Assembly: GCA_021784615.1 (NCBI GenBank)
Contig: JAJYHU010000220.1
Span: 1 to 8,652 of the forward strand
Direction of reading: 5' to 3'
DNA from: Acidobacteriota bacterium
Lineage (GTDB): Bacteria; Acidobacteriota; Terriglobia; UBA7540
Length of the DNA: 8,652 bases
Shown: positions 1-6,400 of the stretch, piece after piece
Layout of the letters: each line of letters begins with the position of its first letter
Numbering within the stretch: position 1 is the first letter of the stretch
The notes under the pieces: model-generated
What the model saw: the letters and a program-made list of their open reading frames with translations, nothing else
What the model was told of the DNA's origin: nothing
Database searches by the model: none
Made by a program: the position numbers and the translations under genes

Positions 1-1015
1 TCTTACGGATCCGTCCTACGCGGGCCAGATCGTATGTCTTACTTATCCGCATATCGGCAACTACGGCACCAATCCGCTGGACTCCGAATCCGCGCGACCT
101 TTTGCGGAGGGGCTGATCGTCCGCGAACTGTCTGATCTGCCGAGCAACTGGCGGTCCGTCGAAACCACTTCAGAGTTCCTGGCGGATTTCGGGCTTCCTG
201 TAATCTCCGACATTGATACGCGGGCGCTTGTCCGGCACCTGCGAACCCATGGAAGCATGCGCGCCGTCCTTTCAACCGTCGATCTTGACATAAAGAGCCT
301 GATCGCAAAGGCCAACGCCTCGCCCCGCATGGTCGGGCTCGACCTTGCCAGCAAAGTGACGACCTCGGCGCCTTACGAGTGGACCGAGCCTTCGAGCGAC
401 ATCTATCAGCCCGGCCCACCCCAGGAGACTGAGACTCGCTACCATGTCGTGGCATACGATTACGGCATTAAGCACAATATTCTCCGGCGGCTGGTCGATA
501 TGGGCTGCAAGGTTACCGTAGTCCCGGCTCACACGGCGGCCGCGGATGTCCTGGCGCGCTCGCCCGACGGAGTCTTCTTGTCGAACGGCCCGGGTGATCC
601 CGAACCGGTCGAATACGCGGCAAGAAACGTGCGCGAGATGCTGGGGCGGGTTCCGATTTTTGGGATTTGTCTCGGACATCAGATTGTTGGGCTCGCGCTC
701 GGCGGCAAAACTTACAAACTGAAATTCGGACATCACGGCGGCAATCATCCGGTCCTGAACCTGGAAACACAGAAGGTGGAGATCACCGCCCAGAATCACG
801 GGTTTGCCGTCGATCCGGACTCGCTCAACGCCAACGATGTAGTTTTAACGCATCGCAATCTAAACGACGATACTCTTGAAGGATTGCGCCACCGTTCGCT
901 TCCGCTCTTCAGCGTCCAGTACCATCCGGAGGCTTCGCCCGGCCCTCACGATTCGGCGTACTTGTTCGGGCGGTTTGTCAAAATGATGGAGGAGTTCAAG
1001 GCGGAGAAATCGTAG
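1..1015 (+). CDS. carA: Carbamoyl phosphate synthase small subunit (5' end outside window)
   Basis: CarA is the glutaminase subunit of carbamoyl phosphate synthase. It hydrolyses glutamine and channels ammonia to CarB for pyrimidine and arginine synthesis in the cytoplasm. The frame is open from base 2 and begins LTDPSYAGQIVCLTYPHIGN, a hallmark of the CarA N-terminal domain, so roughly 55 residues lie upstream of the window (estimated from the E. coli protein). The C-terminal class I glutamine amidotransferase domain is complete: the nucleophile Cys is in FGICLGHQ (codon 668-670), followed by KFGHHGGNHPV, and the catalytic His and Glu are in QYHPEA (codons 923-925 and 929-931). The gene ends normally at TAG. 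An internal ATG at 257 is not the real start, because conserved sequence runs upstream of it. Its usual partner carB is displaced about 2.45 kb downstream, and two further versions of this gene's 3' end lie in between. Confidence 0.97.
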   Translation, partial: LTDPSYAGQIVCLTYPHIGNYGTNPLDSESARPFAEGLIVRELSDLPSNWRSVETTSEFLADFGLPVISDIDTRALVRHLRTHGSMRAVLSTVDLDIKSLIAKANASPRMVGLDLASKVTTSAPYEWTEPSSDIYQPGPPQETETRYHVVAYDYGIKHNILRRLVDMGCKVTVVPAHTAAADVLARSPDGVFLSNGPGDPEPVEYAARNVREMLGRVPIFGICLGHQIVGLALGGKTYKLKFGHHGGNHPVLNLETQKVEITAQNHGFAVDPDSLNANDVVLTHRNLNDDTLEGLRHRSLPLFSVQYHPEASPGPHDSAYLFGRFVKMMEEFKAEKS

Positions 1016-1260
1016 AATAGGCCGTGATGCGTAAATATTATACAGTGGTCACAATTGACCAGTGTTTGTGAATTTCGCAACCTCATTAATTTGTAACATA
1101 TTGATAATACATGCACAATATCATGTTACTTTGTTGCCGAAGAAAGTCTGAAACGTCCCATTTTAGACGAACACAAAGCGAAAGACAAAATAAAAGCGAA
1201 ATAACAACAAGGGTAGGGTTAAGCTATACATTGAGGCTACTTATATCTGTTATTCCTCAC
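1016..1260. other. AT-rich gene-free stretch between carA and its tail remnant
   Basis: By direct count, 1081-1260 holds 62 G or C in 180 bases (about 34%), far below the flanking genes. No credible coding frame starts and ends inside it. An open frame from 1111 runs out of it into the carA remnant, but the peptide changes character at the junction and looks accidental. The stretch ends where carA-like sequence resumes, so it looks like foreign DNA between two carA tails. It holds an imperfect inverted repeat near its left end and no integrase, tRNA or clear terminator. Confidence 0.7.
1042..1065. repeat. Imperfect inverted repeat just after carA
   Basis: ACAGTGGTCA and TGACCAGTGT flank a 4-base centre. 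The ten-base arms pair at nine positions, with one G-G mismatch. No T-run follows, so it is a poor intrinsic terminator. It could be a protein-binding site or a recombination arm. A weaker near-palindrome, TTGTGAATTTCGCAA, follows at 1066-1080. The role is unknown. Confidence 0.45.
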
Positions 1261-1266
1261 GGCGGC

Positions 1267-1344
1267 GCGGCTTCGCCCGGGCCAAACGATTCGGCGTACC
1301 TGGTGGGGCGCTTTGTGAAAATGAAGGAGGAATGGAAGCAATAG
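1267..1344 (+). pseudogene. Remnant of a second carA 3' end
   Basis: The encoded peptide ASPGPNDSAYLVGRFVKMK, continuing EEWKQ and a TAG stop, matches the C-terminus of the intact CarA upstream (ASPGPHDSAYLVGRFV-like, with the native residues ASPGPHDSAYLFGRFVKMM). Over 70 aligned bases (931-1000 against 1269-1338) I count 58 identities, about 83%, with no gap. Everything upstream of the tail is missing, including the nucleophile Cys and the YHPE dyad, so it cannot be functional. The divergence argues against a recent local duplication. The tail more likely came from a different carA allele or was displaced long ago. AT-rich DNA precedes it and a toxin-antitoxin pair follows it. Confidence 0.8.
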
Positions 1345-1376
1345 GGGGATGCTCGGAGGGCATGGAAATCGAATTC

Positions 1377-1405
1377 TTGAAGCTCCTGCTGAAGTGCGCT
1401 AGGAT
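1377..1405 (+). promoter_or_regulatory. Possible promoter of the toxin-antitoxin pair
   Basis: TTGAAG (1377-1382) and TAGGAT (1400-1405) are separated by 17 bases. Each matches a sigma-70 consensus hexamer at four of six positions. Transcription from it would begin close to base 1412, the antitoxin ATG, which would give a nearly leaderless message. The AGGA at 1401-1404 would then serve only longer transcripts. The match is modest, and short motifs like this occur by chance. Confidence 0.3.
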
Positions 1406-1411
1406 GTGTGC

Positions 1412-1723
1412 ATGGCTAACACACGAAGTCAAACCTTGAGTATTCGTCTGACACCCAAAGTCAAGAGGCAACTGTCTCACTTGTCGAAAGCCACCGGGCG
1501 AAGCGCGAACTATCTCGTCGCCGACGCGATTGAGGTTTATGTCCAGGAGCAAGAGCGGCAACTGGAGTCGATCCGCCGTGGAACCGCAGAGATCGAATCG
1601 GGACACTACATTCCGCATGAGGCGATGAAGGCCTGGCTGCTTTCCTTAGGCTCAGACCACGAAGTGCCGCCACCCAAGTGCGTTTGTGGCGAGTCGCATG
1701 ATGAGCCGCGCCTATGCAAATAG
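1412..1723 (+). CDS. CopG/RelB-type ribbon-helix-helix antitoxin
   Basis: This 103-residue protein is the likely antitoxin of a type II toxin-antitoxin pair. Its N-terminus, QTLSIRLTPKVKRQLSHLSK, followed by a GRSANYLVADAI helix, is a ribbon-helix-helix DNA-binding fold (about residues 6-50). Such proteins dimerise, bind their own operator and wrap the toxin with the C-terminal part. I chose ATG 1412 because AGGA (1401-1404) sits 7 bases upstream; a GTG at 1406 in the same frame would add only two residues. The toxin gene overlaps its last 10 bases, typical of a co-translated pair. The end is slightly odd: family members usually finish soon after a PPP motif, whereas this one carries an extra cysteine-bearing tail (CVCGESHDEPRLCK). 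Autoregulation with the toxin is inferred from the family. Confidence 0.88.
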   Translation: MANTRSQTLSIRLTPKVKRQLSHLSKATGRSANYLVADAIEVYVQEQERQLESIRRGTAEIESGHYIPHEAMKAWLLSLGSDHEVPPPKCVCGESHDEPRLCK

Positions 1724-1995
1724 CTTGGGCGCCGGAGGCAAGACGCCAGGTTCAGGAGATTTGGCATTACATCGCGCTCGATGACCCGGCTGCCGCCGAC
1801 CGCATGGCTACTCGCCTTGTAGTGGCTGTCGAGAAATTAGCGCACTTTGCGCATCTTGGGCGGCCGGGAAGGGAAGGCACTCGGGAACTCGTGGTCAGCG
1901 GAACGCCTTTTATCGTGGTCTATCGAGTTGGGGCGGAGGAAATCAGAATCGTCACTGTGCTCCACGGCGCCCAACGCGGCGGCGGCCAAGTATGA
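1714..1995 (+). CDS. RelE/ParE-family toxin
   Basis: This 93-residue protein is the toxin partner of the overlapping antitoxin. It begins MQIAWAPEARRQVQEIWHYI, continues with DDPAAADRMATRLVVAVEKL and LGRPGREGTREL, and ends with FIVVYRV and IRIVTVLHGAQR. This is the standard layout of the RelE/ParE superfamily: two N-terminal helices, then a beta sheet. Members either cut mRNA at the ribosome (RelE) or poison gyrase (ParE), and the sequence alone does not settle which. The C-terminus is unusual. Close relatives commonly end HGAQ-x-WP or similar, but here it reads HGAQRGGGQV, without the Trp-Pro. A carA-like remnant starts 12 bases after the stop, so the end may have been rewritten at a junction. 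Activity is therefore uncertain. Confidence 0.86.
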   Translation: MQIAWAPEARRQVQEIWHYIALDDPAAADRMATRLVVAVEKLAHFAHLGRPGREGTRELVVSGTPFIVVYRVGAEEIRIVTVLHGAQRGGGQV

Positions 1996-2007
1996 TGATG
2001 TTTTTGC

Positions 2008-2060
2008 GATACGTCCTATCTGTTCGAGCGGTTGTGAAATTGAGGGAGGAATTCAATGTC
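2008..2060 (+). pseudogene. Third, decayed carA-like 3' end with a frameshift
   Basis: Read from 2008, the codons give DTSYLFER, then (after restoring one missing base near 2033) F, then VKLREEFN. This lines up with DSAYLFGRFVKMMEEFK of the intact CarA. I count 39 identities in 51 aligned positions (about 76%) with a single-base gap. The frame breaks at TGA (2035-2037) if the gap is not restored. The match begins at the D-S-A-Y-like segment; the SPGP part is not recognisable upstream. The next DNA, starting at 2062, is the left end of the REP/RAYT element. This match is shorter and weaker than the one at 1267-1344, but residue order, frame and position at an insert border all fit. Confidence 0.6.
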
Positions 2061-2061
2061 G

Positions 2062-2125
2062 GAAGGGCGGGGTTTTAACCCCGCCTGAACAAGTAAGGAA
2101 CGGCGTCGGCCTTTAGGCCCTGAAG
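2062..2125. repeat. Left REP doublet of the RAYT element
   Basis: The outer palindrome GGCGGGGTT-TT-AACCCCGCC lies at 2066-2085, with GAAG directly 5' of it. After 22 bases follows the inner palindrome GGCC-TTTA-GGCC (2108-2119) and then CTGAAG. The right end carries the same two blocks in reverse orientation. The GAAG beside the hairpin may be the counterpart of the tetranucleotide that RAYTs read next to E. coli REPs; that is inference. Confidence 0.78.
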
Positions 2126-2130
2126 ACATT

Positions 2131-2631
2131 ATGGTGAGGCCAATCCATCGCACGAAGCCAGGAGGAACTTACTTCATTACAACAAACACGTGGGAGCGCC
2201 GTGAGTTGTTTCGTAAGGGAAACCTCGCAAGCATTCTTGAACAAAAGTTCTTTGAGTATCGCGACCGAGGTTTCTATCTTGCACATCGGTACGTTGTAAT
2301 GCCGGATCACCTCCATGTGATCATGACGCCTGGCGGGACGACCACCGTGGAGAAGGCAGTCCAGCTTATTAAAGGCGGCTCTTCTCACGCTATAGGCGCT
2401 CGCTTTCCGGTTTGGCAGCCGGGTTTTACTGAACATCTCGTTCGCGACGATCGGGACTATATGGAGCATATGCAGTATATTGACTTCAATCCAGTTAAGG
2501 CAGGGCTTGCCGAAAAGCCGGAGGACTATCCGTTCTGTTCGGCGCACGGAAATTTTGAACTTGACCCTTGGCCGGTGGCTTCAGGGGCTAAAGCCCCACT
2601 CCGTGCTGGGACGATTCTGCGGCGGGGTTAA
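2131..2631 (+). CDS. REP-associated tyrosine transposase (RAYT, Y1_Tnp family)
   Basis: This 166-residue protein of the IS200/IS605-like Y1 (HUH) superfamily acts on single-stranded REP hairpins by forming a 5'-phosphotyrosine link. Visible motifs are GGTYFITTNT (about residues 11-20, first strand), RYVVMPDHLHVIMTP (53-67) with the metal-binding His60-x-His62, and FTEHLVRDDRDYMEHMQYIDFNPVKAGL (99-126) near the catalytic helix, where Tyr116 of YIDFNPVK is the best candidate nucleophile and Tyr110 the alternative. YPFCSAHG (133-140) is the usual C-terminal motif of the family. ATG 2131 matches the normal family start, although no strong ribosome site precedes it. After about residue 149 the protein reads into the right-hand repeats, and its stop codon (2629-2631) lies inside the outer palindrome. 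The last 17 or so residues are therefore repeat-encoded. No key motif is missing. Confidence 0.9.
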   Translation: MVRPIHRTKPGGTYFITTNTWERRELFRKGNLASILEQKFFEYRDRGFYLAHRYVVMPDHLHVIMTPGGTTTVEKAVQLIKGGSSHAIGARFPVWQPGFTEHLVRDDRDYMEHMQYIDFNPVKAGLAEKPEDYPFCSAHGNFELDPWPVASGAKAPLRAGTILRRG

Positions 2632-2644
2632 AACCCCGCCCTTC
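2579..2644. repeat. Right REP doublet of the RAYT element
   Basis: CTTCA plus the inner palindrome GGGGCT-AA-AGCCCC (2584-2597) is followed after 23 bases by the outer palindrome GGCGGGGTTAAAACCCCGCC (2621-2640) and CTTC. On the reverse strand this reads in the same order as the left end. It overlaps the 3' end and stop codon of the transposase gene. Confidence 0.8.
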
Positions 2645-2656
2645 GGCGTGAACACA

Positions 2657-2676
2657 GGCACGGCTGAAGCCGTGCC
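2657..2676. repeat. Additional REP-like palindrome outside the element
   Basis: GGCACGGCT-GA-AGCCGTGCC has perfect 9-base arms and is followed by CTGA. It has the same design as the inner repeats (GGCT with a purine-rich loop and AGCC, then CTGA) but a different outer stem. It lies 12 bases beyond the right end of the RAYT element. It may be another member of the same REP family, or a hairpin ending transcription from the transposase gene, although no T-run follows. Confidence 0.7.
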
Positions 2677-2712
2677 CTGACGGAAGCCTTGTTGGAGTGG
2701 GGGAGCAAATCT

Positions 2713-3465
2713 TTGACTGAGCAACGATCCATATTGTCGAGCGCGCGTCGAAATTTCTGGGAGATTCTTGCCCTTTTCGTTTTGGCCGTTGCAGTTGTAG
2801 GTGTCTTAAACCTGCTTCGGGGTGGAACAGCCCTGCCTGCAAGCCTGTCTCTCAATGCCCTGCTGGCGTTGTTAGGCGGCGCGTTTGCGTTCCTGGCGGT
2901 TATGATCCAGATCGACAGAGGTGAGAGGGCTCGCGACGCGGAGATGGAGAGGCAGAAGCGCGCCCTTGCCACAGCGCTGCTATTTGAGGTCGATGATAGG
3001 TGTCAAAACTTCCTTAAGGGCCTAATGGAAACGCTTGACCGGCGCACTCAGGAGACGCTTCCCAAGGTCTACCCGCCTTCGCACTTCTCATTCACAGTCT
3101 ACAAGGCGCTTGCGGGTCGTTTAGGAGAGCTTGGCGAGCGCACTGCCGGCCAAGTGGTCGGCCTTTACAGCTTTATGGGTGACATCGCTGCAGATTGCGA
3201 GCAGTATATGTCGCTTCATGCACAACTCTCGTTCAACGAAGCCGTAAATCGGAATGCAGTGATGGACTCAGGCGGGATACTGAAGAGTCTAAGACAAGCG
3301 CTACCCATCTGCATCAGTCAGGCGTACACGGTCTGCAAAGGGCTATGCGCCGCTGCCGAGCTGCCCTTTGATAAAGAGAGTCTAAAAATTTCCTCTGCGG
3401 ATATCGGAACGTTAAACGAGCACGTCGCAGAAACAAGGAAAGGAATGGGACTGAAGCCGAGCTGA
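2713..3465 (+). CDS. Unrecognised protein with two N-terminal membrane helices
   Basis: I do not recognise the family of this 250-residue protein. I chose TTG 2713 because GGGGGAG (2699-2705) sits 7 bases upstream; TTGs at 2689 and 2692 would add eight or seven residues without a clear ribosome site. Two hydrophobic stretches, about residues 16-35 (WEILALFVLAVAVVGVLNLL) and 45-67, with a short loop between, anchor it in the inner membrane. A charged helix follows (DRGERARDAEMERQKRALATALLFEV, 68-93) and could form a coiled coil. The remaining 150 residues look soluble and helical, with three cysteines at 200-211 and no known catalytic motif. The stop is one base before the carB ATG, so carB may be translated by coupling to it. 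It belongs to the accessory block between carA and carB, and no functional link to carbamoyl phosphate synthesis is evident. Confidence 0.75.
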   Translation: MTEQRSILSSARRNFWEILALFVLAVAVVGVLNLLRGGTALPASLSLNALLALLGGAFAFLAVMIQIDRGERARDAEMERQKRALATALLFEVDDRCQNFLKGLMETLDRRTQETLPKVYPPSHFSFTVYKALAGRLGELGERTAGQVVGLYSFMGDIAADCEQYMSLHAQLSFNEAVNRNAVMDSGGILKSLRQALPICISQAYTVCKGLCAAAELPFDKESLKISSADIGTLNEHVAETRKGMGLKPS

Positions 3466-3466
3466 G

Positions 3467-6400
3467 ATGCCCAAACGAACTGACTTACATAAAATCCTGA
3501 TTATTGGCTCCGGGCCGATTGTGATTGGCCAGGCGTGCGAATTCGACTATTCGGGGACTCAGGCATGCAAGGCTTTGAAGGCCGAAGGTTACGAAGTGGT
3601 GCTGGTGAATTCGAACCCGGCCACCATCATGACGGACCCGGAGTTTGCCGACCGCACTTACGTCGAGCCGTTGACGGTGGAATATCTTGACGCCATTATT
3701 GGCCGCGAGCGTCCGGACGCCGTCCTGCCGACCGTCGGAGGCCAGACGGCTCTCAACCTGGCCATGGAGCTTGCGGACCAGGGAGTTCTTGAGCGCCACG
3801 GATCGCAGCTGATCGGCGCATCGCGCAAAGCCATCAAAATCGCTGAAGACCGCCTTACCTTCAAAGAGGCGATGAAGGAAATCGGACTCGATGTGCCCCA
3901 CAGCGTGCTGGTGAAGACAGTCGATGAGGCATTGCAGTGCGCCGACCAAATCGGTTTCCCCTTGATCCTCCGTCCATCCTTTACGCTGGGCGGCACAGGC
4001 TCCGGCATTGTGTACAACCGGGAAGAACTGGCGGAGAGCATCCGTTATGGACTCGACCTCAGCCCGGTGCATGAAGTGCTGGTGGAGGAATCGGTTCTGG
4101 GCTGGAAAGAATTCGAGCTTGAAGTGATGCGCGACCATGCTGACAACGCCGTGGTCATTTGCAGCATCGAGAACTTCGATCCCATGGGAGTTCATACGGG
4201 CGATTCCATCACCGTGGCTCCCGCCCAGACGCTGACGGACAAAGAATACCAGCGGATGCGCGATGACGCTTTTAAGGTGATTCGCGCCGTCGGCGTGGAA
4301 ACAGGGGGTTCCAACATCCAGTTTGCCGTGGAGCCCAAAACCGGGCGGATGGTGGTTATTGAGATGAACCCGCGGGTTTCACGCAGTTCGGCGCTCGCTT
4401 CCAAGGCAACGGGATTTCCCATCGCCAAGATCGCCGCGCGGCTTGCCGTCGGCTATCGCCTGGATGAAATCCCGAACGACATTACCAAGAAGACGCCCTC
4501 CTGTTTTGAGCCGACGCTCGATTACGTGGTCGTCAAAATTCCCAAGTGGGCCCAGGAAAAATTTCCGGAGTCCGATCCGCGCCTGGGAACCCAGATGAAA
4601 TCCGTCGGCGAGGTTATGGCGATCGGCCGGACGTTCAAAGAAGCGTTTATGAAGGGTGTGCGTTCGCTTGAATCGGGCCGGAAGCCTCCGCGGCCGCCGG
4701 CGGACCGCGAAGAGCTGCTGCGCCGCGTCTCCACTCCAAATCCCGAAAGGCTGTGGGATCTTCTCTATGCTTTTGCCGCCGGTGAAAGCGTCGAAACTTT
4801 GACGGAAATGACCCAGATTGACCCGTGGTTCCTCGATCAGGTCCAGCAGATGGTGGTCATGCAAAATGAGCTGAAGCGCTTTGACGTGGATTCGGTTTCC
4901 GCCTCCGTGCTTCGGGAAGCCAAGCGCCTGGGATTCTCTGACCTGCATCTCGGCGAGTTGTGGAGCGTCACGGGAGAAACCGTCCGCGAAAAACGCCTGG
5001 AAAGAGGCGTGCGGCCCGTCTTCAAGCGGGTCGACACCTGTTCGGCGGAATTTGAATCCTATACTCCCTACCTCTATTCAACTTATGAGGACGAAGATGA
5101 GGCCGAGCCGACGGACCGTAAAAAGATCATGATTCTGGGCAGCGGGCCCAATCGCATCGGGCAGGGCATTGAGTTCGATTACTGCTGCGTTCACGCCGCC
5201 TACGCGCTCAAGGCGGAGGGCTTCGAGACCATCATGGTGAACTGCAATCCGGAGACCGTCTCAACGGATTACGACACTTCCGACCGCCTCTATTTTGAGC
5301 CCCTGACTTTTGAACACGTCATGTCGATCGTGGATGAAGAGAAACCGGCCGGTGTGATCGTTCAGTTCGGTGGCCAGACTCCCCTCAATCTCGCGCGGCA
5401 GCTTAAGGCCGCGGGTGTTCCCATTATTGGAACCTCGCCGGAATCGATCAATTTGGCGGAAGACCGGAAGCACTTTGGGAGCCTGCTCGTAAAACTGGGA
5501 ATCCCGCAACCTGAAAACGGCACCGCGATAAGCGTGGCCGAGGCGCTCGAAGTCGCTCAGCGTATTGGTTATCCCGTGCTGGTCCGGCCTTCGTATGTTC
5601 TGGGCGGGCGCGCCATGGTGATTGCCTACGATCAAAAGATGCTTGCCAGTTATGTTCGCCGCGCCGAGGATCTTGAGGGAGCGTTCCCGATTCTGATCGA
5701 CCGCTTCCTCGAAAACGCCACCGAGGTTGATGTCGACGCCCTTTCCGATGGAAAAGACGTGGTTATCGCCGGTATCATGGAACATATTGAAAGAGCCGGC
5801 ATTCACTCCGGAGACAGCTCTTGCGTGCTTCCTTCGGTGAATATCCCCGACGAAACGCGACGGACCCTTACAAGTCATACGGAAAGACTCGCTCGGGAAT
5901 TGAACGTCGTCGGGCTGATGAATACGCAGTACGCCATCCAGAACGGCAAAGTTTTTGTTCTTGAAGTGAACCCTCGCGCCTCACGAACGGTGCCTTACGT
6001 CAGCAAAGCGACCGGAGTCCCCTTGGCGAAGATCGCCGCACGGTTGATGATCGGCGCCAAGTTGGCGTCCTTTGGCTTGGAGCGCGAACTTCCCGTCCGT
6101 TATTCCTATGTGAAGTCACCGGTCTTTCCTTTCCAGAAATTTCCCGGCGTGGACAGCGTACTGGGTCCGGAAATGAAATCCACGGGAGAAGTGATGGGCG
6201 TTGCGGAGCGCTTTGGGCTGGCATTTGCCAAAGCCCAGCTTGCGGCGGGCCAGCGAATTCCGCTCAAAGGCCGCGCCTTTATTTCTGTGAGCGATCCGGA
6301 TAAACCGGAGGCGGTTACGCTTGCCCGCGATCTTGCGGCGCTCGGCTTCAAGCTGATTGCCACAAGAGGAACCGCTGCGGCGATTCGCGGCAGGCACGTC

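Larger units (their letters stand above)
2062..2644. mobile_element. REP/RAYT element with inverted palindromic ends
   Basis: This compact 583-bp unit consists of a REP-associated transposase gene with a pair of palindromes on each side. The outermost 24 bases (2062-2085) are exactly the reverse complement of 2621-2644. Inside each end, after 22-23 unrelated bases, lies a second, similar palindrome. The layout resembles BIME-like REP doublets around a RAYT gene. No target-site duplication is evident by eye. It may be immobile now, as RAYTs are often domesticated single-copy genes. Confidence 0.72.

Noticed and set aside
1111..1344. Open frame of 77 codons running from the AT-rich stretch into the carA remnant
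   Set aside because: The first two thirds have no recognisable protein character and the last third is simply the carA tail, so the frame is an accidental fusion. No ribosome site supports its start.
2056..2088. Tiny frame after a good GGGAGGA ribosome-like site
   Set aside because: It would encode only ten residues read from the REP palindrome. The ribosome-like site is better explained as part of the third carA tail (the R-E-E codons).
1847..2116. Overlapping + frame through the toxin gene, as a sign of a frameshifted toxin
   Set aside because: The toxin frame shows family motifs up to VLHGAQR. The alternative frame gives no better C-terminus and runs into the REP palindrome.
2062..2676. 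Palindromes as a CRISPR array
   Set aside because: The repeats are inverted, differ in stem sequence, and lack regular spacers or any cas gene nearby.
3405..3466. A possible fourth carA tail just before carB (an AGGAAAGGAATGG-like stretch)
   Set aside because: Similarity is limited to a purine-rich run, no SAYLFGRF-like codons precede it, and it lies in the open frame of the membrane protein.
3485..4195. Long open frame on the minus strand, opposite carB
   Set aside because: carB on the + strand is unmistakable and complete. Long antisense frames are common opposite GC-rich genes, and the peptide shows no family features.
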